Part shown: piece by piece, positions 7,609 to 15,973 of the stretch
Numbering within the stretch: position 1 is the stretch's first letter
How the letters are laid out: every line of letters starts with the position of its first letter
Assembly: GCF_004366355.1 (NCBI RefSeq)
Contig: NZ_SODV01000002.1
Span: 2,148,768-2,212,767, forward strand
DNA length: 64,000 nucleotides
Direction of reading: 5' to 3'
DNA from: Dinghuibacter silviterrae
Lineage (GTDB): Bacteria > Bacteroidota > Bacteroidia > Chitinophagales > Chitinophagaceae
Position numbers and translations under genes: made by a program
The notes under the pieces: model-generated
What the model was told of the DNA's origin: nothing
What the model saw: the letters and a program-made list of their open reading frames with translations, nothing else
The model's database searches: none

Positions 7609-8634
7609 ATGAAGACAATCATCCTGGCCCTCGGCCTACTGGTCAGCGCCACCCTCAGCGCCCAAGACAAACCTTATCTGACCAAGTCCTTTGCGGGCTC
7701 GGCGATTTCGGAGGTGGAGGTGGAAACCTCCGGCGGCGGTATCCAGATGGTGGGCACGGACCCCTCCCAGTCCAGGGTGGAGGTGTATATCCGTGGCAAC
7801 AACGGCCGGGAATTGTCCAATGCAGCAATAGCCGAAAGACTGGACAAATATTATATCGTCAAGATCACGCTGGAGAACGGCAAGCTGACGGCTACCTGCA
7901 AGCAAAAAGAACATGATCGCTGGAACAGCGACCACCTGAACATCGGCTTCCATGTCTACGCACCCACCAGTGCGTCCACCCACCTCAACACCAGCGGGGG
8001 CGGGATCAAGATCAGCCACCTGAAGGGAGGGGCGCAGATGTTCAACACTTCGGGGGGCGGCCTGGAAGTCAGTGATATCACCGGCAAGATCGACGGATCT
8101 ACCTCCGGGGGCGGCATCCATGTCGACCATTGTTCGAATAGTATACGCCTGACCACCAGCGGAGGCGGTATCCACGCCGACCACCTGGACGGAAGCATCT
8201 ACCTGGAAACCTCCGGTGGCGGCCTGGAGCTCACAAACCTGTCCGGTACCATCGAAGCCGGTACCAGCGGCGGCGGCGTCCATGGACACAATATCACCGG
8301 CGACCTGAAGACCAGTACCTCCGGCGGTTCGATCGACCTGGACAACCTCGCCTGCACGCTGGACGGTTCCACGAGCGGGGGTGGGGTACACGTCACCATG
8401 ACGGGCCTCGGGAAATACGTCAAGCTGAGCACCTCGGCGGGTAGCATTTCCCTGAGCATCCCCTCCGGCAAGGGCCTGAACCTGGACCTGGACGGCAACC
8501 GGGTAGAGGCTGAAGGACTCGGCGGCATCAACGGATCGATATCGAAAGATCATATCAGCGGCACAGTAAACGGCGGTGGGATACCCGTCCACCTGGATGC
8601 GAACAGCGGCCACGTGTTGCTGACCGCAAAATAA
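7609..8634 (+). CDS. Exported beta-ladder protein with 18-residue TSGGG repeats (DUF4097-like)
   Basis: ATG 7609 (after an AAAAGGACA leader) is chosen because a clean signal peptide follows (MKTIILALGLLVSATLSA|Q). An upstream in-frame start at 7579 would overlap the ATPase gene. The 341-residue product repeats every ~18 residues: TSGGG followed by [IVL]x[VI]xxxxGxIxxx, about nine times from residue 125 to 275. This predicts a stacked beta-helix as in DUF4097/adhesin-like families. It lies between the ATPase and the first permease of the operon and is therefore probably made with the exporter in the periplasm or outer membrane. Function is unknown; possible roles are scaffold, substrate or envelope damage sensor. 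Confidence 0.8.
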   Translation: MKTIILALGLLVSATLSAQDKPYLTKSFAGSAISEVEVETSGGGIQMVGTDPSQSRVEVYIRGNNGRELSNAAIAERLDKYYIVKITLENGKLTATCKQKEHDRWNSDHLNIGFHVYAPTSASTHLNTSGGGIKISHLKGGAQMFNTSGGGLEVSDITGKIDGSTSGGGIHVDHCSNSIRLTTSGGGIHADHLDGSIYLETSGGGLELTNLSGTIEAGTSGGGVHGHNITGDLKTSTSGGSIDLDNLACTLDGSTSGGGVHVTMTGLGKYVKLSTSAGSISLSIPSGKGLNLDLDGNRVEAEGLGGINGSISKDHISGTVNGGGIPVHLDANSGHVLLTAK

Positions 8635-8681
8635 CAGTCATCACATTTTGAGGGAGCGCTACCTCAGTAATACTATTTGGT

Positions 8682-11138
8682 ATGCTTGTAGTAAACTACC
8701 TGAAGGTTGCCTGGCGCAACCTCATGAAGAGCAAGGCGTTTTCCTTCATCAACGTCTTTGGGTTGTCGGTGGGCCTCGCCTGCTGCATGCTGATCACGCT
8801 GTACATCTTACACGAGACCGGCTACGACCGTTATCATAAAAATATTGACCGCCTCTACCAGGTAGGGACTACCTTTATCACGGAAGGCGTCGAGCACCGG
8901 CAGGGTTCTTCACCCTCGCCGCTGGCACCGCTGATGAAGACCGTGTTCTCCCAGGTGGAGGCCACTGCCCGGCTGAAGCCCTTGTTCGAAGACAAGACGT
9001 TGTTACAGTACCGCACCGCGAGCGGCGATCTTCAATCCCTGTTTGAAGAGAAGGGTGGGCTGGCCGATTCCAATTTCTTCCAGTTATTCACCTACAACTT
9101 TATAGAGGGGAACCCGAATACCGCGATGGATGACCCTTACGGGATGGTCATTTCGGAAGAGATCGCGCAGAAAATGTTCGGGAGCGCCCCCGCCCTTGGG
9201 AAAACCATCCACATCAGCAGCAATACCAACGGGGACCACGACTATGCCGTAACGGGCGTCTTCCGCCCGGCCGGCCAGCCGTCGCACATCGATATGCGTT
9301 TTTTCCTGTCCATGTATGGGGGCTATTACGGGGCTTTTCTCAAAAGGACCACGAACCTCGCGAACAACAACCAGTTCTATACCTACATATTGTTAAAACC
9401 CGGGGCCGACGCAGGCGCCATCGAACGGCAGTTCCCGGCCTTTGTGGATACGTATGAGGGGAAGGACCTGAAGGAAGCCGGATTTACCAAAAAGCAATTC
9501 CTGTTGCCCGTACGGGATATCCACCTGTATGCGCACACCGAAGACGGATATGACATTACGCAGGGGGGCAGCGCCCCGTCCCTGTATATTTTAGGGTGCA
9601 TTGCCGTATTCACCCTCCTGATCGCCTGTGTCAACTTTATGAACCTGGCCACAGCCCGGTCCGCGAAGCGGTCCTCGGAGGTGGGGGTACGCAAGGCACT
9701 GGGCGCGCACCGCAGCGCCCTGGTGTACCAGTTCTTAGGGGAGGCGTTGTTGATGGCACTTATTGCCTTTGGGTTCGCCCTGCTCCTGACGTATGCAGCC
9801 TTCCCCGGGTTCGGGTACCTGGCGGGGAAGGACATCCATATCGACGCCCCCCGGCTTTGGGCCCTGGGCGGGGCATTTTTCATCCTGGCGCTGATCACGG
9901 GGCTGATCTCCGGCAGCTATCCCGCTTTCTACCTGTCTTCCTTCCAGCCGGTGCGGATCATGAAAGGGCGGTCATCGGGCACGCTGGCCGCCGCCTCGCT
10001 GCGAAAAGGGCTGGTGGTTTTCCAGTTTATCATCTCGGTCATGCTCATCGTGGCCTCCGTGGTGATCAACCGCCAAATGCGCTTTGTACGGGAGGCCGAC
10101 CTGGGGTTTGCCAAGGACCGGCAATTAGTGGTTCCCTTGCGGAGTACCGACGCCCAAAAATTGTTTACGACGTTCAAGACGATGCTGGCCGCCGACCCGC
10201 GTATCCTCTCTACGTCCGGGAGTTCCGCCTATCCCGGGATCGACAACCCGAATGACCAGGTCCTGTACGCCGAGGGCAAAACGGTCAACGACGCCTACGA
10301 CGTGAAACTGAACTATACCGACTTCGATTTCCTGCAAACGCTCGGTGTGCAGCCAGTCGCCGGGCGGCTTTTTTCCAACCGATTCCCTACGGACAGCGTG
10401 GACGGGATCGTGATCAACCAGCGGGCAGTGAAGGAGATGGGCTATACGCTAGCGAATGCGGTGGGACATAAGGTATACAGTTCTTTCCAGGGCCATACAC
10501 AAGCCTACAGAATCGTAGGCGTGGTAAAGGACTTCCATTTTGCGGACCTGCACGTCCTCATAGACGCGTATGGTGTGATGGTGAACAGCGTGTTCAACAA
10601 CTTCAATTACCTGATCGTGCATATGTCCCCCGGTGACCCGGCGCCGGTGATCGCTTCCATACAACAGACATGGAAGCGGCTCAACCCGGGGGAACCCTTC
10701 GAATATACTTTCCTGGACCAGCAATTTCAAAAGAACTATGACGCCGATACGCGGCTGGCTGACATCGTGGCCTACTTTACCGCTATTGCCATCGGCATTT
10801 CCTGTTTGGGCCTGCTGGGCCTGGCCGCCTTCAGCGCCGAGCAAAGGACGAAGGAAATCGGCATCCGGAAAGTCCTGGGGGCAAGCCCGGCGGGGATTGT
10901 GGTGATGTTGTCGGGCGACTTCATGAAGCTGGTGATCCTGTCTATCGCGGTGGCGTCACCGCTCGCCTGGCTGGCCATGCGGCGCTGGCTTCAGGACTTC
11001 GCCTACAAAACGACGATCGACTGGACGGTTTTTGCGCTGACGGCGCTGGCGGCCATCGTCATCGCGCTCGTGACCATCAGTACCCAGGCCGTCCGGGCGG
11101 CCACCACCAGTCCCGTAAAAAGTCTAAGATCAGAATAG
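8682..11138 (+). CDS. FtsX/MacB-like ABC permease 1 of 5
   Basis: An 818-residue permease. The order is an N-terminal membrane helix (FSFINVFGLSVGLACCML), a periplasmic MacB_PCD domain (about 50-280), a three-helix FtsX domain opening with LLIACVNFMNLATARSAKRSSEVGVRK, a second PCD-like domain (about 450-660) and a second FtsX domain (CLGLLGLAAFSAEQRTKEIGIRKVLGAS). MacB-type transporters use these domains for mechanotransmission rather than classical pore transport. It ends TSPVKSLRSE, a tail shared by all five copies. It starts 47 nt after the ladder gene. The substrate is unknown. Confidence 0.93.
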   Translation: MLVVNYLKVAWRNLMKSKAFSFINVFGLSVGLACCMLITLYILHETGYDRYHKNIDRLYQVGTTFITEGVEHRQGSSPSPLAPLMKTVFSQVEATARLKPLFEDKTLLQYRTASGDLQSLFEEKGGLADSNFFQLFTYNFIEGNPNTAMDDPYGMVISEEIAQKMFGSAPALGKTIHISSNTNGDHDYAVTGVFRPAGQPSHIDMRFFLSMYGGYYGAFLKRTTNLANNNQFYTYILLKPGADAGAIERQFPAFVDTYEGKDLKEAGFTKKQFLLPVRDIHLYAHTEDGYDITQGGSAPSLYILGCIAVFTLLIACVNFMNLATARSAKRSSEVGVRKALGAHRSALVYQFLGEALLMALIAFGFALLLTYAAFPGFGYLAGKDIHIDAPRLWALGGAFFILALITGLISGSYPAFYLSSFQPVRIMKGRSSGTLAAASLRKGLVVFQFIISVMLIVASVVINRQMRFVREADLGFAKDRQLVVPLRSTDAQKLFTTFKTMLAADPRILSTSGSSAYPGIDNPNDQVLYAEGKTVNDAYDVKLNYTDFDFLQTLGVQPVAGRLFSNRFPTDSVDGIVINQRAVKEMGYTLANAVGHKVYSSFQGHTQAYRIVGVVKDFHFADLHVLIDAYGVMVNSVFNNFNYLIVHMSPGDPAPVIASIQQTWKRLNPGEPFEYTFLDQQFQKNYDADTRLADIVAYFTAIAIGISCLGLLGLAAFSAEQRTKEIGIRKVLGASPAGIVVMLSGDFMKLVILSIAVASPLAWLAMRRWLQDFAYKTTIDWTVFALTALAAIVIALVTISTQAVRAATTSPVKSLRSE

Positions 11139-11147
11139 TATACGCCC

Positions 11148-13532
11148 ATGATCAAAAACTATCTCCTCGTAGCATTCCGGAACCTGTGGCGTCACAGGGC
11201 CTTCTCGCTGATCAACATCCTCGGCCTTACTGTAGGGTTGACCGCCTTTTTCCTCATCTTTCTGTACGTCCGGTTCGAACTGAGCTATGACAGCTTCAAT
11301 ACCAAGGCCGACCGGATTTACCGGGTGGTGGCGGACATCAAGACACCTACGGAAACCCTCAATTCGGGCGGACCCGCCTGGGCCGTAGGGGCCTTTATCA
11401 AAAAAGAATTCCCGGATGAGGTGGAAGCCGCCGTCCGGACGGATGAAAATAGTTTCCTGTTCCGGCGCGGGGACGTCAAATACCAGGAAGAACATTCTCT
11501 TTTGGCAGACTCCGATTTCTTCAAGGTGTTCGACTTTAAGCTGATCCATGGCGACCCGGCCACTTGTCTGAGGGAGCCGATGAGCGTGGTGTTGACGGAG
11601 TCCGCGGCCAAAAAATATTTTGGCTCGGAGAACCCGATGGGGAAAACCCTGATCATGACCTCTGACAATTTCAACACACAGGTCACGGGGGTGATGAAGG
11701 ATATGCCGGAGAACTCGCAGATCAAAGCGGATGTGATCGTATCCATGACGACACGGACCTCACGGGCCCGTAGACTCGATTCGGCCTGGGGCAATTATGG
11801 GAACAGGACCTTTATTCTGCTCAAACCGGGCATCAATTATAAGTCCTTTCAAAACCGGCTCCCCGCCTTCCTGGACAAATACGACGGCGGGGAGATGAAG
11901 TCGTCCCAAATGTTCCCCACGCTTTTCCTGGAACCGCTCCGCTGGGTCTATCTCTATTCCACCCGGGACGACAGCAAGACGGGGCACATCACCAATGTCT
12001 ACACCTTTACCATCGTTGCGTTGTTTATCCTGCTCATCGCTTGTTTCAATTTCGTCAACCTGACGACTGCCCGGGCGGCCGAGCGGGCGCGGGAGGTGGG
12101 CATCCGGAAGGTGGTCGGTGCGGTAAAGACCCAATTGTCCCGGCAGTTTATCGGTGAAAGCGTCGTGCTTTGCCTGATCGCCTTTATTCTTGCTTTAGCG
12201 TTGACGTCCGCGTTGCTCCCTTCGTTCAATAACCTCAGCGGGAAGGTCATCAGTCATACTATTTTTACCCATCCGCAATACATCCTTGTCCTCCTGGCAG
12301 TCGCCCTGGGCGTCGGCATCCTGGCGGGGATCTATCCCGCACTCGTGTTGTCTTCCTTTAAACCGGTGGAAACACTAAAGGGCCGGTTTTCTACGGGGAC
12401 CCACGGCGTTTTTCTGAGACGGGGACTGGTCGTGGTGCAATTTACCATTTCCATCGGGCTGATCATCGGGACGATCATCGTTTACTCGCAGATGATGTAT
12501 ATGCGGAACGCGGACCTGGGTTTTAACAAAACCCAGAAGCTCGTCATCGACACCGAGGGAGACCCCGCGCGGATGGCGTTTCGCAATGCCCTGACCACCC
12601 TGCCGAATGTGCGCTCGGTCTCTATGGCGGGGAGTGTCCCGGGGGGTGATAACCCGGGGGCGTATTCGCAAATCCAGAACGTAAAAGGAGAAATGCAAAT
12701 CGCCAACCTGGACCTTTATTTCGTCGACTTTGACTATATCCCTCAATACCAGATGAAGATCATCGCCGGCCGGGCCTTTTCAAGGGATTTCGGGTCGGAC
12801 ACCACCCAGGCCATGATCGTCAACGAAGCGGCTGTAAAGGATTTTGGGTACCGTTCGCCGAAAGACATCATCGGCCGCAAGTTCGACCAGTGGGGGAGAA
12901 GCGGGATGATCATCGGGGTCGTCAAGGACTTTCACTTCCATTCCCTCCAGGAAGTCATCAAACCCCTGAGCATCCGGATCGAGCCCGACGGGTGTTACCT
13001 GGTGACCGCGGAAGTGCCTTCGGGACCTCAGCTCCCGGAGACAATCGCCGCGATCGAAAAAGAGTGGAAAAAAGACATGCCGCACCGCCCGTTCAGCTAC
13101 TATTTTCTGGATGAATATTTCGACCGCCAGTACCGGGCCGAGGACCGGTTTGGGAAACTGTTCCTGGACTTTGCGATCCTGGCCATCTTCATCTCCTGTC
13201 TGGGGCTGCTCGGCCTGGCGAGCTACAGCACCTTGCAACGGACCAAGGAGATCGGCATCCGCAAGGTGTTGGGCGCCTCGGTCAGGGGTATCGTAGGGCT
13301 TCTGTCGAAGGAATTCGTGTTGTTGGTAGGGGTTGCCTTCGTGGTAGCCACGCCCGTCGCCTGGTATCTCATGAACCGCTGGCTCCAGGATTTTGCCTAT
13401 AAGGTCAGCATCGCCTGGTGGGTCTTTGCCGCGGCGGGCCTAACCGCACTGGTGATCGCCTTGCTGACGGTCAGCTTCCAGGCGATAAGGGCGGCGCTGG
13501 CCAATCCTGTTCAAAGCTTAAGAACTGAATGA
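11148..13532 (+). CDS. FtsX/MacB-like ABC permease 2 of 5
   Basis: A 794-residue paralogue with the same double PCD/FtsX layout: start MIKNYLLVAFRNLWRHRAF, first FtsX motif LLIACFNFVNLTTARAAERAREVGIRKVVGA, second CLGLLGLASYSTLQRTKEIGIRKVLGAS, end NPVQSLRTE. It begins 9 nt after permease 1 and ends 1 nt before permease 3, so translation is probably coupled. The periplasmic domains diverge strongly from the other copies while the FtsX motifs are conserved, which suggests different partners or ligands on one ATPase. This is inference from the protein sequences. Confidence 0.93.
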   Translation: MIKNYLLVAFRNLWRHRAFSLINILGLTVGLTAFFLIFLYVRFELSYDSFNTKADRIYRVVADIKTPTETLNSGGPAWAVGAFIKKEFPDEVEAAVRTDENSFLFRRGDVKYQEEHSLLADSDFFKVFDFKLIHGDPATCLREPMSVVLTESAAKKYFGSENPMGKTLIMTSDNFNTQVTGVMKDMPENSQIKADVIVSMTTRTSRARRLDSAWGNYGNRTFILLKPGINYKSFQNRLPAFLDKYDGGEMKSSQMFPTLFLEPLRWVYLYSTRDDSKTGHITNVYTFTIVALFILLIACFNFVNLTTARAAERAREVGIRKVVGAVKTQLSRQFIGESVVLCLIAFILALALTSALLPSFNNLSGKVISHTIFTHPQYILVLLAVALGVGILAGIYPALVLSSFKPVETLKGRFSTGTHGVFLRRGLVVVQFTISIGLIIGTIIVYSQMMYMRNADLGFNKTQKLVIDTEGDPARMAFRNALTTLPNVRSVSMAGSVPGGDNPGAYSQIQNVKGEMQIANLDLYFVDFDYIPQYQMKIIAGRAFSRDFGSDTTQAMIVNEAAVKDFGYRSPKDIIGRKFDQWGRSGMIIGVVKDFHFHSLQEVIKPLSIRIEPDGCYLVTAEVPSGPQLPETIAAIEKEWKKDMPHRPFSYYFLDEYFDRQYRAEDRFGKLFLDFAILAIFISCLGLLGLASYSTLQRTKEIGIRKVLGASVRGIVGLLSKEFVLLVGVAFVVATPVAWYLMNRWLQDFAYKVSIAWWVFAAAGLTALVIALLTVSFQAIRAALANPVQSLRTE

Positions 13533-13533
13533 T

Positions 13534-15972
13534 ATGCTTAAGAACTACCTTATTGTCGCTTTCCGGAACCTTTGGAAAAACAAAGGTTTTTCCGCGATCA
13601 ATATAGCCGGTCTGGCCGTTGGCCTGGCCACCTGTCTGCTGATCCTGTTCTTCGTGCTCGATGAGCTGGGGTATGACCGGTATAACGAAAAAGCCGACCG
13701 CATCTATCGCGTCGACGCCGACCTCCGTTTTGGCGGGAACCACTTCGTCCTGGCGGTGGACCCGGATCCCATGGGACCCACGCTTAAAAAAGACTATCCC
13801 GAAGTAGAGCAGTACGTCCGTTTCCGCGGATACTGGAACAGCTTCCTGGTACGGAAAGACAATCAGAATATCCAGGAGAACAATGTCATCTATGCGGACT
13901 CAACGCTCTTTGACGTTTTTACACTGCCCATGATCCAGGGTGATCCCAAAACGGCCCTGGTAGCGCCTTCCAGCGTGGTCATCACCGAATCGGTGGCGCG
14001 GAGGTATTTCAATACGGATCAGGCCGTAGGTCGCGTCCTGACGGTGAACGACTCCGTTCCGTACAAAGTGACCGGGGTGATCCGGGACATGCCCACCCAG
14101 TCCCACTTCCATTTCGACATCTTCATCTCCATGGCGTCTAACCCAGACAGCCGCCAGAACATCTGGGTATCCAACAATTACAACACCTATATCGTCCTGA
14201 GGAAGGGGGCCGACCCCAAGCGGCTCGATGCACAATTCGACGGCCTGGTCGACCGGTATCTGATGCCCCAGGCGGCGCAAATCCTAAACATCAGCGCGGA
14301 TGCCTTCCGCAAACAGGGCAACTTTGCGCACTACATGCTGACGCCCCTGACGTCCATCCACCTCCATTCCAACAAAACGGCGGAGCTGGGGGCCAATGGC
14401 GACATACAGTATATCTATATTTTTTCCGCGGCGGCCTTGTTCATCCTGCTCATCGCCTGTGTCAATTTTATGAACCTGTCCACGGCCCGGTCCGCCGGCC
14501 GCGCCAAGGAAGTGGGCGTGCGTAAAACGCTGGGCTCGCTGAGGCAAAACCTGATCGGCCAGTTCCTCACCGAATCCATCCTGGTCAGCCTGATGTCCCT
14601 CGTTCTGGCCATGTTGTTGGTGGAACTGGCGTTGGGGTCCTTCAATCATCTTGCGGGTAAAGACATGCAGCTTCACCTGCTGGACCGGCCCGGTTTGATC
14701 GGGGTGCTCCTGGGGATTGCCCTGGTGGTGGGTTTGCTGGCGGGCGCCTATCCGGCCTTCTACCTGTCCAGCTTCCGGCCGATCAAGGTCCTCAAGGGTG
14801 TCTTGTCCACCGGGTTTAGAACCGGCTGGCTCCGGAGCACGCTGGTGGTCTTCCAGTTCTCGATCTCTATTTTTCTGATCGTGGGTACCGTGGTGATCTA
14901 CAACCAACTCCAGTTTATCCGGCACAAAGACGTCGGGTTTAACCGCGAGCAGGTGTTGATCGTTTCCAATACACAGGTCCTTGGAAAGCAGGCCACCGTC
15001 TTCAGGAATGAACTGCTGCGCCTGGGCGGTGTCGAGGACGTGACGGTCACCGGGTATTTGCCCACGAGCAGTAACCGGGACGACAATCCTTTGTTCCAGG
15101 ATGCCACGCTCGATCCCAAAAAAGCGATCTCCCTCCAGATATGGGGGGTGGATGAACACTATATCCCCACATTGGGGATGCGGATGTCGGAAGGACGGAA
15201 TTTTTCCAGCCAATTCCCGACCGACTCCATCGGCATCATCGTCAATGAAGCCGCTGTAAGACTATTGGGGACGACCAGGCCCCTTGACAAAAACCTGTAC
15301 GCCCTCCGGGATTTCCGGGGCGGCAATGCGCCCGGGAATGTACAAACCCTGCACATCATCGGCGTTGTGAAGGATTTCAACTTCAATTCCCTGAGGGAAG
15401 TGGTGACCCCCCTGGCCTTGTATGTAGGGAGCGCCCCTGGCGGGGTAGCCATCCGCATGCACACCAACGACCTGCCCGGTCTGCTGGATAGGGTCCGGAA
15501 CCTATGGACGTCGATGGCGCCGTCCCAGCCCTTCAGCTACTCGTTTATGGACGACGACTTCAACCGGATCTACGCCTCGGAGCAACGGATGGGCGGGATC
15601 GCGCTTTTCTTTGCGTCCCTGGCCATTTTCGTCGCCTGCCTTGGCCTTTTCGGGCTCGTTACCTACGCAGCGGAACAGCGCACCAAAGAGGTGGGCATCC
15701 GCAAGGTATTGGGCGCCTCCGTGGCCAATATCGTCACCCTGCTCTCCAGGGATTTCCTGGGGCTGGTTGTCGTGTCCCTGTTGATCGCCTTCCCCCTGGC
15801 CTGGTGGGCCATGCACCACTGGCTGGAGGACTTTGCCTACCACGTCTCCATCGGCTGGTGGGTCTTTGCCGCTTCCGGCGCGATGGCCCTCCTGATCGCG
15901 TTGGGGACGGTGAGTTTCCAGGCCATCAAGGCTGCGCTCGCCAATCCCGTCAAAAGCCTAAGAACCGAATAA
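13534..15972 (+). CDS. FtsX/MacB-like ABC permease 3 of 5
   Basis: An 812-residue paralogue. The start MLKNYLIVAFRNLWKNKGF and the run WKNKGFSAINIAGLA are nearly identical to permease 4, pointing to a recent duplication or conversion at the 5' end. The FtsX motifs are LLIACVNFMNLSTARSAGRAKEVGVRK and CLGLFGLVTYAAEQRTKEVGIRKVLGAS. It ends NPVKSLRTE. The junction to the next gene is TAATATG, with one base between stop and start. Confidence 0.93.
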   Translation: MLKNYLIVAFRNLWKNKGFSAINIAGLAVGLATCLLILFFVLDELGYDRYNEKADRIYRVDADLRFGGNHFVLAVDPDPMGPTLKKDYPEVEQYVRFRGYWNSFLVRKDNQNIQENNVIYADSTLFDVFTLPMIQGDPKTALVAPSSVVITESVARRYFNTDQAVGRVLTVNDSVPYKVTGVIRDMPTQSHFHFDIFISMASNPDSRQNIWVSNNYNTYIVLRKGADPKRLDAQFDGLVDRYLMPQAAQILNISADAFRKQGNFAHYMLTPLTSIHLHSNKTAELGANGDIQYIYIFSAAALFILLIACVNFMNLSTARSAGRAKEVGVRKTLGSLRQNLIGQFLTESILVSLMSLVLAMLLVELALGSFNHLAGKDMQLHLLDRPGLIGVLLGIALVVGLLAGAYPAFYLSSFRPIKVLKGVLSTGFRTGWLRSTLVVFQFSISIFLIVGTVVIYNQLQFIRHKDVGFNREQVLIVSNTQVLGKQATVFRNELLRLGGVEDVTVTGYLPTSSNRDDNPLFQDATLDPKKAISLQIWGVDEHYIPTLGMRMSEGRNFSSQFPTDSIGIIVNEAAVRLLGTTRPLDKNLYALRDFRGGNAPGNVQTLHIIGVVKDFNFNSLREVVTPLALYVGSAPGGVAIRMHTNDLPGLLDRVRNLWTSMAPSQPFSYSFMDDDFNRIYASEQRMGGIALFFASLAIFVACLGLFGLVTYAAEQRTKEVGIRKVLGASVANIVTLLSRDFLGLVVVSLLIAFPLAWWAMHHWLEDFAYHVSIGWWVFAASGAMALLIALGTVSFQAIKAALANPVKSLRTE

Positions 15973-15973
15973 T

